Shown piece by piece: positions 8,534 to 17,427 of a DNA stretch of 64,000 nucleotides. Numbering within the stretch: the stretch's first letter is position 1; each line of letters begins with the position of its first letter. Both the position numbers and the translations under genes were made by a program. The notes beneath the pieces were generated by a model, which worked only from the letters and a program-made list of their open reading frames with translations, searched no databases and was not told the DNA's origin. This DNA comes from an uncultured Lachnospiraceae bacterium (lineage in GTDB: Bacteria > Bacillota > Clostridia > Lachnospirales > Lachnospiraceae). The stretch is from positions 1-64,000 of the forward strand of contig CAJTSH010000002.1 of the NCBI GenBank assembly GCA_910578885.1, given 5' to 3'.

Positions 8534-9510
8534 GAGTATTGGGCGGTTATCTAAAGAAAAATGTGAGATGGATTGTGGTAGATGTTCTGTGCCTTGCCAT
8601 CATGATACTTGTAATCAGTTTGAATAATCTGCCGATATCAGAGTGGATTTACGGTGCGTCCGTATGCTTGTTCCTGCTGATTGTCATTGGCGGTATGGAC
8701 TTCTGGAGATATTACCACCGACACAAACGGCTGTTAAAGATAAGGGAAATTATTCCAATCTGCGTAGATGCAATGGAGACGCCGGAGGATGTTCTTGAGG
8801 AGGATTATCAGGCGTTTGTCCGTATGATCGATATGGCAAAGGGGCAGGAAATAAACGAGCTGAAGCGGCAGGGGCGTGACATGACGGAGTATTATACGAT
8901 GTGGATACATCAGATTAAAACGCCGATTGCGGCGATGCGCTTGCTGCTGCAGGAGGGGGAATACGTTGAAAACGATGAGGTGTCGGAAGAATTATTTCGG
9001 ATTGAACAATATGTGGAGATGGCGCTTCAATATCTTCGGCTGAATGCGGATTCCACGGACTATGTGATACGCCGTCTTGATTTGGATGAGGCGGTCCGGG
9101 AGGCGGTCCGCAAATATGCGAGGGTGTTTGTCCGTAAGAAAATCAGACTGGATTTTAAACCCCTGCAAACACAGGCGCTGACGGATGAAAAATGGCTGGT
9201 GTTTGTCGTGGAGCAGATTCTGTCCAATGCGCTCAAGTACACTGTGCGCGGAAGTATTTCTATCTATATGAAAGAAGAGGCGGACAAAGTTCTGGTCATA
9301 GAGGATACCGGAATCGGCATCCGAAGCGAGGATTTACCGAGAGTCTGTGAGAAGGGGTATACCGGTTATAATGGACATACTGACAAGCGTTCAACCGGAA
9401 TCGGGCTTTATCTGTGTAAGCGGATACTGGCTAAGCTGGGGCATACGATAGAGATCGAATCGGAGATAGGTAAAGGGACACGGGTGCTGATAGGACTGGC
9501 AGAGGAATAA
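8530..9510 (+). CDS. bceS: BceS-type intramembrane-sensing histidine kinase
   Basis: 326 residues with two closely spaced membrane helices (about 12-31 and 37-57) and almost no external loop, the pattern of intramembrane-sensing kinases that read the state of a partner ABC transporter. The phosphorylated His lies in WIHQIKTPIAAM (about residue 127). The HATPase_c domain includes an N-box (EQILSNALKYT) and G-boxes (EDTGIGI, STGIGLYLCKRIL). The gene overlaps the regulator by 4 bases. It would phosphorylate the adjacent regulator in response to peptide flux through the BceAB-like transporter. Confidence 0.92.
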   Translation: MRVLGGYLKKNVRWIVVDVLCLAIMILVISLNNLPISEWIYGASVCLFLLIVIGGMDFWRYYHRHKRLLKIREIIPICVDAMETPEDVLEEDYQAFVRMIDMAKGQEINELKRQGRDMTEYYTMWIHQIKTPIAAMRLLLQEGEYVENDEVSEELFRIEQYVEMALQYLRLNADSTDYVIRRLDLDEAVREAVRKYARVFVRKKIRLDFKPLQTQALTDEKWLVFVVEQILSNALKYTVRGSISIYMKEEADKVLVIEDTGIGIRSEDLPRVCEKGYTGYNGHTDKRSTGIGLYLCKRILAKLGHTIEIESEIGKGTRVLIGLAEE

Positions 9511-9636
9511 AAACACTTGATGTACAGAAAAGTGTACAGTAAGATGTAAGTATGGGAAACGGTGCTTTATGAAAGGGGCGATTATATTTTGTCTTGTAGA
9601 TATCATTATTAAAAATTCGCAAAGTTATACCCCAAC

Positions 9637-9652
9637 CTTACACTAATGTAAG
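9637..9652. promoter_or_regulatory. Candidate BceR operator (CTTACA-N4-TGTAAG)
   Basis: A perfect 6-bp dyad spaced by 4 bases, in the 287-base gap before the ABC transporter genes. BceR-like regulators bind short dyads upstream of their target bceAB promoters, so location and shape fit. A plausible TATACT -10 hexamer lies at 9705-9710 with only a poor -35 (TGGCTG, 17 bases away), as expected for an activator-dependent promoter. Confidence 0.5.
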
Positions 9653-9654
9653 AT

Positions 9655-9702
9655 AAAACAGGAAAATGTAAGCTGAATCTATGGCTGGCATTTTCCTGTT
9701 TT
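9655..9702 (+). terminator. Perfect 14-bp inverted repeat; terminator of bceRS or attenuator of bceAB
   Basis: AAAACAGGAAAATG (9655-9668) pairs exactly with CATTTTCCTGTTTT (9689-9702) across 20 bases. The T-rich right arm would serve as an intrinsic terminator for the kinase transcript. It ends two bases before the candidate -10 of the transporter promoter, so it separates the two transcription units. Confidence 0.6.
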
Positions 9703-9797
9703 GCTATACTGGCTTTAGTACAGGAAACAATGCTGCTTCGCATATTGCACAGTGCATGCTCTGCTATCCGAAGCGGAAAAAATCATAGGAGGACGAT

Positions 9798-10613
9798 ATG
9801 GCAATTTTAGAGGTCAACAATTTAAAGAAAATATATACAACCAGATTTGGCGGCAATCAGGTGCAGGCTCTGTCCAACATCAACTTTTCGGTAGAAGAAG
9901 GCGAGTATGTGGCGATCATGGGCGAGTCCGGTTCCGGTAAGACAACGCTTTTAAATATTCTGGCGGCGTTAGATAAACCGACCGGCGGAGAGGTGCTTTT
10001 AGATAACAAAAACATTGTACAGATCAGGGAAAAAGATATTTCATCTTTTCGCAGGGAGAATCTGGGATTTGTGTTTCAGGATTTTAATCTGTTAGACAAC
10101 TTCTCGTTAAAAGATAACATCTTTCTTCCGCTGGTGCTCTCGGGCGTTCGGTATAAGGAGATGGAACGGCGTCTCGCACCGATTGCAGAGCAGTTGGGAA
10201 TTACAATGCTCTTGGAAAAATATCCATATGAGGTGTCCGGAGGGCAGAAGCAGCGTGCAGCAGTGGCAAGAGCGTTGATTATTCATCCAAAGCTGGTGCT
10301 TGCGGACGAACCGACGGGAGCTTTGGATTCAAAAGCTGCAGACGGATTGCTGCGGATGTTCAATCGGATCAATGATGACGGGCAGACCGTGTTAATGGTG
10401 ACGCACAGCACCAAGGCGGCGAGCCATGCAAAGAGAGTTCTGTTTATCAAGGACGGCGAAGTATTTCATCAGCTTTATCGGGGTAATATGACGAACGAGG
10501 AGCTTTACGCAAAAATATCGGATACGCTGACGATACTGACGGCAGGCAGGCCGCAGGATATTCCGTCGGATGAGGAAAAACGGGAAATGCAGAATGGAGG
10601 CAGTCATGAGTAA
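9798..10613 (+). CDS. bceA: BceA-type ABC transporter ATP-binding protein
   Basis: 271 residues of the MacB/LolD/BceA class. Walker A is GESGSGKTTLLN, the signature is VSGGQKQRAAVARAL and Walker B is LVLADEPTGALD. The start has an AGGAGG site. It powers the large FtsX-type permease encoded next, which it overlaps by 8 bases. Together they would remove or dislodge cell-wall-active peptides and inform the kinase upstream. The C-terminal 45 or so residues extend beyond the nucleotide-binding fold. Confidence 0.93.
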   Translation: MAILEVNNLKKIYTTRFGGNQVQALSNINFSVEEGEYVAIMGESGSGKTTLLNILAALDKPTGGEVLLDNKNIVQIREKDISSFRRENLGFVFQDFNLLDNFSLKDNIFLPLVLSGVRYKEMERRLAPIAEQLGITMLLEKYPYEVSGGQKQRAAVARALIIHPKLVLADEPTGALDSKAADGLLRMFNRINDDGQTVLMVTHSTKAASHAKRVLFIKDGEVFHQLYRGNMTNEELYAKISDTLTILTAGRPQDIPSDEEKREMQNGGSHE

Positions 10614-12633
10614 GGGATTATACACAAAATTTGCCGTCACAAACATAAAAAATAACAGGCAGTTTTATCTGCCGTATTTTCTGACGGGAATACTTACGGT
10701 TGCGATGTACTATATTATGTGCGCGCTGGAGAATAACGAAGGGTTAAAATCACTGCATGGCTCGGAGAGCGTTATCGTAATTCTGCAGCTCGGAACAATC
10801 GTAATAGGGATTTTTTCGGTAATATTTTTGTTTTACACTAACAGCTTTATTATAAAACGAAGAAAAAGGGAGCTGGGCGTATACAACATTCTCGGAATGG
10901 AGAAAAAGCATCTTTTTAAGGTGTTGTTCTTAGAAACGGTATTTACGGCAGGAGTGGTAATCGCAGGCGGTCTTGCGACCGGTATCGTATTCAATAAGCT
11001 GATGTGCATGCTGCTCTATAAACTGATGGGCGTGGATTCCGGGATTGATTTCTATATCTCGGCTGACGGAATAGGGAGTTCCGCCGTTTTGTTTCTTGCC
11101 ATTTATTTTTTGACGCTCCTATATAATATGATGCAGGTAAAACTGGCAAAACCGATTGAATTGCTGCATGGGGGAAACGTAGGGGAGCGGGAGCCGAAAT
11201 CCAAGCTGTTTCTTGCAGTTCTCGGATTGTTGTGTATCGGGGGAGGATACTATATTGCGATAACCACAACCAATCCGCTGCAGGCGATTGTATTGTTCTT
11301 TGTCGCCGTTCTGTTAGTTATTGCGGGAACGTATTGTCTGTTTACGGCGGGAAGCATTGTGCTTTTGAAGTTCCTAAGGAAAAACAAAAGCTACTATTAT
11401 AAAGCAAAGCATTTCAGTTCGGTGTCCTTTCTGATGTACCGGATGAAACAGAATGCAGTGGGGCTTGCAAATATCTGTATTCTATCTACGGCAGTGCTGG
11501 TCATGGTGTCTGCAACGATGAGTCTGTATTTTGGGACACAGGATGAATTAGAGCGCAATTATCCGTCAGATGTGAAGGTTTCCATACAGTATGACGACAA
11601 AAATACAGATCTTGCCGTAGTGCCGGAGCTTGTAAAGCAGGCGGCAGAGGAAAGCGGACGAACCGTGCAGAGTATGGATTTCCATACGAGTGTTACGATA
11701 ACTGCGTCATGGCAGGATGGGAAGGTGGTCTTTGACAGGGAATTCTTTAACGACATGAACATGGCGGGAGCGGCGTTGATCTGGGTAGCAGACCGTGAAA
11801 CCAGTGAAAAGCAGTTTGGCGTAACGCTTCCGGAACTTGCCGAAAATGAAGTAATACTCTGCGAAGAGCCGGAGGCAGAACGCAGTGAATTTACTATAGG
11901 AGAAACGGTTTATCAGGTAAAAGAGACAAGGGAACTGATTTCGGATGAGGACAGTGTCATGAAATCTATGGTCGGCAAGGTTTTTTATGTTATTGTAAGA
12001 GATCAGGCGGCGGTAGATAAAATTTATCAGGAACAGAAGGCGGCATACGGTGAAAATGCAAGCCGTTATGACTATGAACTGGAACTTGATATAGACGGAA
12101 CAGATGCAGACGAAATTGCATGCAACGCTGCAATCGGAAACAGCCTTTCTTTATGGAGAGAGCAGCAGCCGCAGGAGGCGGGCGTATGGATGGCTTACAG
12201 CCGCTCGCGTCAGGAACAGGCGGAGTCATACAGAGCGCTAAACGGCGGATTCCTCTTTCTCGGACTGTTTTTGGGGGGGATGTTCCTGATGATAACCGTG
12301 CTGATTATCTTTTATAAGCAGATTTCGGAAGGCTATGATGACAAGGGGCGTTTCATTATTATGGAAAAGGTCGGAATGAGTGACAGTGAGGTAAGAGCTA
12401 CCATACACGCCCAGATACGGACTGTGTTCTTCCTTCCGCTGGTTACGGCGACTGTGCATGTAATGGCTGCATTTCCAATGATAAGGAGGCTGTTATTAAT
12501 GTTTAATCTCGTGAATGTAGAATTATTTATGATTTGCATGCTTGTCTCTATCCTGCTTTTTGCCGCAATCTATTTTTTCGTATTTTTCATGACGTCGAGA
12601 ACTTATTACCGAATTGTGGGAGAACAAATATAG
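10606..12633 (+). CDS. bceB: BceB-type FtsX-domain ABC permease
   Basis: 675 residues from the ATG at 10606, chosen because GGAGG lies 5 bases upstream and the sequence then begins in the usual way (MSKGLYTKFAVTNIKNNRQ). Hydrophobic analysis by eye gives about ten membrane segments: one near the N-terminus, blocks at about 50-75, 105-130, 150-175, 200-260 and 285-315, and three at the C-terminus (about 545-665). A large soluble extracellular domain lies between about residues 320 and 545. That layout is specific to BceB-like transporters. It overlaps the ATPase gene and ends the operon at a strong terminator. Confidence 0.92.
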   Translation: MSKGLYTKFAVTNIKNNRQFYLPYFLTGILTVAMYYIMCALENNEGLKSLHGSESVIVILQLGTIVIGIFSVIFLFYTNSFIIKRRKRELGVYNILGMEKKHLFKVLFLETVFTAGVVIAGGLATGIVFNKLMCMLLYKLMGVDSGIDFYISADGIGSSAVLFLAIYFLTLLYNMMQVKLAKPIELLHGGNVGEREPKSKLFLAVLGLLCIGGGYYIAITTTNPLQAIVLFFVAVLLVIAGTYCLFTAGSIVLLKFLRKNKSYYYKAKHFSSVSFLMYRMKQNAVGLANICILSTAVLVMVSATMSLYFGTQDELERNYPSDVKVSIQYDDKNTDLAVVPELVKQAAEESGRTVQSMDFHTSVTITASWQDGKVVFDREFFNDMNMAGAALIWVADRETSEKQFGVTLPELAENEVILCEEPEAERSEFTIGETVYQVKETRELISDEDSVMKSMVGKVFYVIVRDQAAVDKIYQEQKAAYGENASRYDYELELDIDGTDADEIACNAAIGNSLSLWREQQPQEAGVWMAYSRSRQEQAESYRALNGGFLFLGLFLGGMFLMITVLIIFYKQISEGYDDKGRFIIMEKVGMSDSEVRATIHAQIRTVFFLPLVTATVHVMAAFPMIRRLLLMFNLVNVELFMICMLVSILLFAAIYFFVFFMTSRTYYRIVGEQI

Positions 12634-12646
12634 CGCTTTTTTTGGG

Positions 12647-12688
12647 CAGACGCCTGTGCTTTTTAACACAGGCGTCTGTCTCTTTTTT
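12647..12688 (+). terminator. Rho-independent terminator after bceB
   Basis: CAGACGCCTGTG (12647-12658) pairs perfectly with CACAGGCGTCTG (12667-12678), loop CTTTTTAA, followed by TCTCTTTTTT. Confidence 0.95.
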
Positions 12689-12707
12689 CCAAAATATAAA
12701 AAAATCC

Positions 12708-12734
12708 TAAGTTTTCCCGGAAAATGACCGATAA
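12708..12734 (+). promoter_or_regulatory. Sigma-28 (FliA/SigD) promoter for the flgM operon
   Basis: TAAG at 12708-12711, exactly 15 bases of spacer, then ACCGATAA at 12727-12734. This matches the Firmicute SigD consensus TAAA-N15-GCCGATAT closely. The spacer core TTTCCCGGAAAA is similar to that of the flaG promoter at 19660. It sits 55 bases before flgM. Confidence 0.85.
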
Positions 12735-12789
12735 ATAAATTAGAACGTCGGTGAAGACGTATTTTTCAAGGAAGAAAGGAGATGCCGTT

Positions 12790-13071
12790 ATGCGTATAGA
12801 AGCTTATAATCAGGTAGCAGCTTTATATAAATCAAGCAAGACTACAAAGACACAGGGCGCACAGGGAGTTGCATCGGGAAGAGACGAGGTACAGATATCC
12901 TCTTTCGGACGTGATTATCAGATCGCAAAACAGGCAGTCGCAGAAGTTCCGGACATCAGGGAAGATAAAGTTTCCGAGCTTAAAACAAGTATCCAGTCAG
13001 GGAATTACAGCGTGGATTCCGGAGATTTTGCAAGCATGTTACTAGAGAAATACAATGCAGCACATTTTTGA
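12790..13071 (+). CDS. flgM: Anti-sigma-28 factor FlgM
   Basis: 93 residues from the ATG at 12790 (GGAG site 9 bases upstream). The C-terminal half carries the sigma-28-binding pattern of FlgM: DKVSELKTSIQSGNYSVDS followed by an amphipathic end. FlgM holds the late flagellar sigma factor inactive until the hook is complete and FlgM is exported. The gene is driven by a sigma-28 promoter, giving feedback on its own regulator. It opens the late flagellar operon. Confidence 0.9.
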   Translation: MRIEAYNQVAALYKSSKTTKTQGAQGVASGRDEVQISSFGRDYQIAKQAVAEVPDIREDKVSELKTSIQSGNYSVDSGDFASMLLEKYNAAHF

Positions 13072-13097
13072 ATAATTTGGTAAAGTGAGGATGAACC

Positions 13098-13610
13098 GTG
13101 GCTAGTTTAATGGATGATTTGTTAGGTGTTTTGGAGAGTGAAGAAAAGGGATACCGCGAGCTGATTGCCTTGGCGCAGGATAAGCGCCAGATAATTATTG
13201 ATGCGGATATTACCAGACTGGAAGAAATTACCGAGAAGGAGCAGGTCATAGCGGATATGCTGCATAATCAGGAACTGAAGCGGGTCGCTGTTCTTTCGGA
13301 TATGGCGGTGGTGCTTGGGCAGAATGCCGAAGAGCTGACGGTGGAGAAGATGATTGACATTCTCTCCAGACAGCCGGAAGAACAGGAAAAACTCATGGAC
13401 TGCCGTATGCGTTTACGTGCGGCTCTGGATGAAATGAAGAAATGGAACGAGCAGAATCAAGTGCTGCTTCAGAATGCGCTTGAAATGGTGGAGTTCGACC
13501 TGACCTTGTTTAAGAGTCTGCGGCAGGCGCCGGAGACGGCGAATTATGACAGCAATGCCTATAATACAGGGACATTGCTCGGCAGCAGCGGGTTTGACGC
13601 AAAACAATAA
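13098..13610 (+). CDS. flgN: FlgN-family flagellar export chaperone
   Basis: 170 residues, predicted all-helical with long heptad-like stretches (LLGVLESEEKGYRELI, RLEEITEKEQVIADML). The start is GTG 13098 with GAGGAT just upstream. FlgN escorts the hook-filament junction proteins FlgK and FlgL to the export gate, and those are the next genes, so context makes the call firm even though chaperone sequences diverge. Confidence 0.85.
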   Translation: MASLMDDLLGVLESEEKGYRELIALAQDKRQIIIDADITRLEEITEKEQVIADMLHNQELKRVAVLSDMAVVLGQNAEELTVEKMIDILSRQPEEQEKLMDCRMRLRAALDEMKKWNEQNQVLLQNALEMVEFDLTLFKSLRQAPETANYDSNAYNTGTLLGSSGFDAKQ

Positions 13611-13667
13611 CGGGATGTGTGAGACGGAGCTTGTCTCGCATAATAAGCAGGATTGGAGGAACAAGTC

Positions 13668-15395
13668 ATGGCGAACGGAATGGGAAGCCTATATATTGGA
13701 TCGTCTGGTCTGAGAAACAGCCAGACAGCAATGAATACAACAGCAAATAATCTCGCAAATGTGAACACCACGGGATATGTCCGGCAGCAGATTGTATATC
13801 AGGATCAGGACTATTTGAATGTGGGTAAGAAAGCGGCTATCAGCAAACAACAGGCAGGGCTCGGTGTGTCGATAGCGGATGTGGCTCATGTGCGGGATGT
13901 TTTTTTGGATAAAGCATATCGTTTAGAGTCGGGGCGGCAGTCGTTTTGGGCTGCATGCTGTTCGACGACCGACGAGCTGTATACTTATTTTCAGGAATTG
14001 GAAGGTACGGCGTATCAGGAGAATTTAGAGGATTTCAGAAAAGCTTTGGATGAATTTTGTAAAGATCCTTCGGACGCCGTAAATCAGAATCTCGTCATGC
14101 AGAAAGCAAGCCTGTATCTTACTCGTTCGCAGTCTATCTATACGAATTTACAGACTTTTCAGAGTAATATTAACAGGGAAGTATCTGATGATATCGACCG
14201 TATCAATGAGATAGGGCATGAGATTTACAAACTTAACCAGCAGATTGCAAGAGTAGAGACGGGCAACGTAGAGACGGCGATGGATCTGCGGGATGAGAGG
14301 GATAATTATTTGGATGAGCTGGGCAAGCTCGCCAAAATCAGTTATAAAGAGCGCTCGGACGGTACTGTGAAGGTGAGTCTGGAGGGCGTAGAGTTTGTTG
14401 ATGAGGCGCATGTCTATGAGATAGCGAAGAAGGTGGATGAGATAACCGGATTTATCACGCCTTACTGGCCTCACATGTCGGATACGAACCGCGGACAATA
14501 TTCAGAGGTCTTTAATTACAAAGCAGATATTTCTTCTGCAAACAATTCGGACATTGGAGAGCTGAAGGCGTTGGTAATGCAGCGCGGAGACCACTGGGCA
14601 AATTACCTTGATATAGAGGGAATGTCGGCAGAGCAGTACAACAATACGACGGGAATGTCGGTTATGCTGACGGTTGAGGCGCAGTTCGATCAGTTTATAC
14701 ATGGGCTTATAACAGCGGTGAACGATGCGTTCTGCCCGAACATAGAATCCCAGACGGCAATTACCGGAACGGATGCGAATGGCAATGCGGTGACATTTGC
14801 AGCAGGCACATTGATACTTGATGCAGAGAATTGCCCGATTGGAAGCGATGGCAAGCTGCCGCCGCAGGAACTGTTTACCCGTATCGGCTGCGAGCGTTAT
14901 CAGACAGTATATGGAGACGACGGGAAAACTTACTATGTATATAATGAAGAGGATCCTACGGATACCTCTAAGATGTATACAATAAAGGGAATTACTGTGA
15001 ATCATGAGATTGTGGATTCGCCTTCCCTGCTTCCGCATAAGAACCAGAATGATCAGATTGATTATCCGCTGGGGGAGAAGCTGTGGGATATATGGGAGAA
15101 AACAGAAATGGTGCTAAGTCCGAACAGCACCGGAACCTGTAATTTTGAAGAATACTATGCGCGTATGATCGGAGAGCTTGGAACGGTTGGTTCCGTATAT
15201 GATGCCATAGCCACAACATTGGAAGGAACGGCGACGGCAATTGACAATCAGCGCAGTCAGGTCATGGGAGTGTCCTCGGACGAGGAATTGACCAATATGA
15301 TTAAGTATCAGAATGCGTATAATGCTGCAAGCCGGTATATGAATGTCGTAAGTGAAATGATAGAGGTGCTTGTAACCGGTCTTGGGGCGAGATAA
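13668..15395 (+). CDS. flgK: Flagellar hook-associated protein 1 (FlgK), first copy
   Basis: 575 residues from ATG 13668, which has a GGAGG site; a TTG 15 bases upstream is rejected because it would overlap that site. The N-terminal D0 segment (GSLYIGSSGLRNSQTAMN and NTTANNLANVNTTGY) and the C-terminal segment (ELTNMIKYQNAYNAASRYM) are the matching coiled-coil ends of the FlgK/FlgE axial protein family. It forms the junction between hook and filament. A second, divergent FlgK follows directly. This copy has an unusual pair of cysteines (WAACCSTT, about residue 90) in a normally Cys-poor family. Confidence 0.9.
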   Translation: MANGMGSLYIGSSGLRNSQTAMNTTANNLANVNTTGYVRQQIVYQDQDYLNVGKKAAISKQQAGLGVSIADVAHVRDVFLDKAYRLESGRQSFWAACCSTTDELYTYFQELEGTAYQENLEDFRKALDEFCKDPSDAVNQNLVMQKASLYLTRSQSIYTNLQTFQSNINREVSDDIDRINEIGHEIYKLNQQIARVETGNVETAMDLRDERDNYLDELGKLAKISYKERSDGTVKVSLEGVEFVDEAHVYEIAKKVDEITGFITPYWPHMSDTNRGQYSEVFNYKADISSANNSDIGELKALVMQRGDHWANYLDIEGMSAEQYNNTTGMSVMLTVEAQFDQFIHGLITAVNDAFCPNIESQTAITGTDANGNAVTFAAGTLILDAENCPIGSDGKLPPQELFTRIGCERYQTVYGDDGKTYYVYNEEDPTDTSKMYTIKGITVNHEIVDSPSLLPHKNQNDQIDYPLGEKLWDIWEKTEMVLSPNSTGTCNFEEYYARMIGELGTVGSVYDAIATTLEGTATAIDNQRSQVMGVSSDEELTNMIKYQNAYNAASRYMNVVSEMIEVLVTGLGAR

Positions 15396-15449
15396 AGGGA
15401 ATGAAGTTTAGGATTCGGCGGCGAATCGCAAGAAACAGAGGTGAATGAA

Positions 15450-17363
15450 ATGCCATCAACATTTTTTGGATTACACATAGCGGGTTCGGGGCTGTTTGCT
15501 TTTCAGGCAGCCAACAATACAATCGCAAATAATATATCTAATGTGCAAACTGCTGGATACAGCAGGCAGATAGCTAATATTCAGGCGGCGCAGGGGCTTC
15601 GCGTCAGCACGAAATACGGAACAATGGGAGCGGGCGTTGTTACAACGTCAATTACCCAGCTCCGGGATACTTATTATGATACGAAATACTGGCAGAATCA
15701 GTCGAAGACCGGTATGTATGACAGACGGCTGTATTATATGGATCAGATCGAGAGTGTCTATCGGGACGATGATGCGACGACAGGATTTGCAACCATATTC
15801 AGCAAGATGTTCAATTCGTTGGATTCATTGAAGAACAATGCCGGAGATGCGAATTTCCGTAACCAGTTCATCAGTGATGCGATGAATCTGACAAATTATT
15901 TTAACAGCATTGCAACACAGATGCAGAATCTGCAGAAGGATATCAACGATGAGATTAAGTCTACTGTAGATATGGTAAATGCAACTGCGCAGAAGATTGC
16001 ACTGCTCAACAAGCAGATTAATTCCATAGAGATAAACGGCGGCTATGCAAATGAGCTCCGTGACCAGAGAGCGCTTCTGGTAGATGAGCTGTCCACAATT
16101 ATTCCGGTTGAAGTGGAAGAATATCCGGTATCAAACAGTAATTATCCTGATATGTATACAGGGGGGACGAATTATAAGATAAAGGTAAACGGACAGTTGC
16201 TGGTAGATACTTATGATTATCACGAGCTGAAGTATACCGCAAGAGAGAATAAGATAAATCAGACAGATGCGGAAGGCTTGTTTGATATCACTTGGGCAGA
16301 GACGGGTATGTCCTTCAATCCTACTGCATTGGCAATGTCCGGCAGATTAAAGGGATTGTTTGAGATGAGGGACGGCAACAACAAGACCAACTTTAACGGA
16401 AAAATCGGAACGGGAGACGATGCGTTTGGAACGGCAACCGTAGACGGAAAAACTGTGACGACGGTAACCCTCGTTGATCCGTCCGTAACAGATATCAAGA
16501 ATTTGAACATTGCACAGGAAGGAACCTTGACGGTTCGAGGGAACAATTACAATTACTCGAACTTTGAGATGAAAAAAGAGATAGCCACAGATGGAACGGG
16601 AGCGCCGATTTTAGACGAGGACGGGAACCAGACTTATACCTACAGCTATACTTTTACTTTAGAGAGGGAATTGAGCACAATCGAGAAAGGGAATATGGCA
16701 GGGAAGGATGCGAGAATCGGATTAAGCATTGATGCGATGGGAGTTCCGTATTATATGGCGCAGATGAACGAATTTATCCGCGTTTTCTCCAAGACCTTCA
16801 ACGATTTGCAGCGCGGAACCGCCGATAACCCAGGCTTAGACTTGGAGGGAAATGAGATGGGAACATTTTTTGTGGCGAAGAATTTAACGGACGGTACGGA
16901 ATATGATTTCACGGAGGATACGGTAAGTTCTTACTCAAATAGTTATTACCAGCTTACGGCATTGGATTTTGCGGTTTCAAGTGAAAGCGTGAGAAATCCT
17001 TCAAGGATTTCAACCCAGTCGAAGGAGAATTTTACGGCAGGGCAAGACCGGTACGATATTGCAGAAGCGATTATCGCATTAGAAAACGATACGTCATTAT
17101 ACCGCGGCAGTAAAGCGTCTGACTTCCTGAGGTGCATTTTGTCAGATATTACGGTTGATACCAATGAAGCGAAGCTCTTTAAAGAGAATTATGAGAATAT
17201 AGGATATACAATTGATACACAGCGGCAGTCCATTTCCGGCGTAGACGAGGATGAAGAAGGATTGGAAATGATAAAATTTTACAATGCGTATAATTTGGCA
17301 TCCAAGATGATTTCTACTATGGCGCAGATGTATGATAAGCTGATAAATGAAACAGGCGTATAG
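15450..17363 (+). CDS. flgK: Flagellar hook-associated protein 1 (FlgK), second copy
   Basis: 637 residues from ATG 15450, preceded by AGAGGTG at a normal distance (the GTG at 15441 lies within that site). The N-terminus (GLHIAGSGLFAFQAANNT, NNISNVQTAGYSRQ) and C-terminus (MIKFYNAYNLASKMISTM) are again typical FlgK. A larger, variable central domain (about residues 180-480) makes it longer than the first copy. Tandem FlgK paralogues could form a two-part junction or be alternatives. It is 54 bases downstream of the first copy in the same operon. Confidence 0.9.
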   Translation: MPSTFFGLHIAGSGLFAFQAANNTIANNISNVQTAGYSRQIANIQAAQGLRVSTKYGTMGAGVVTTSITQLRDTYYDTKYWQNQSKTGMYDRRLYYMDQIESVYRDDDATTGFATIFSKMFNSLDSLKNNAGDANFRNQFISDAMNLTNYFNSIATQMQNLQKDINDEIKSTVDMVNATAQKIALLNKQINSIEINGGYANELRDQRALLVDELSTIIPVEVEEYPVSNSNYPDMYTGGTNYKIKVNGQLLVDTYDYHELKYTARENKINQTDAEGLFDITWAETGMSFNPTALAMSGRLKGLFEMRDGNNKTNFNGKIGTGDDAFGTATVDGKTVTTVTLVDPSVTDIKNLNIAQEGTLTVRGNNYNYSNFEMKKEIATDGTGAPILDEDGNQTYTYSYTFTLERELSTIEKGNMAGKDARIGLSIDAMGVPYYMAQMNEFIRVFSKTFNDLQRGTADNPGLDLEGNEMGTFFVAKNLTDGTEYDFTEDTVSSYSNSYYQLTALDFAVSSESVRNPSRISTQSKENFTAGQDRYDIAEAIIALENDTSLYRGSKASDFLRCILSDITVDTNEAKLFKENYENIGYTIDTQRQSISGVDEDEEGLEMIKFYNAYNLASKMISTMAQMYDKLINETGV

Positions 17364-17427
17364 AATGAATTGCAATAGTTCGACCTGTAATAATGAATCT
17401 TGACAGGATAAGAGGAGGTAAACATAC

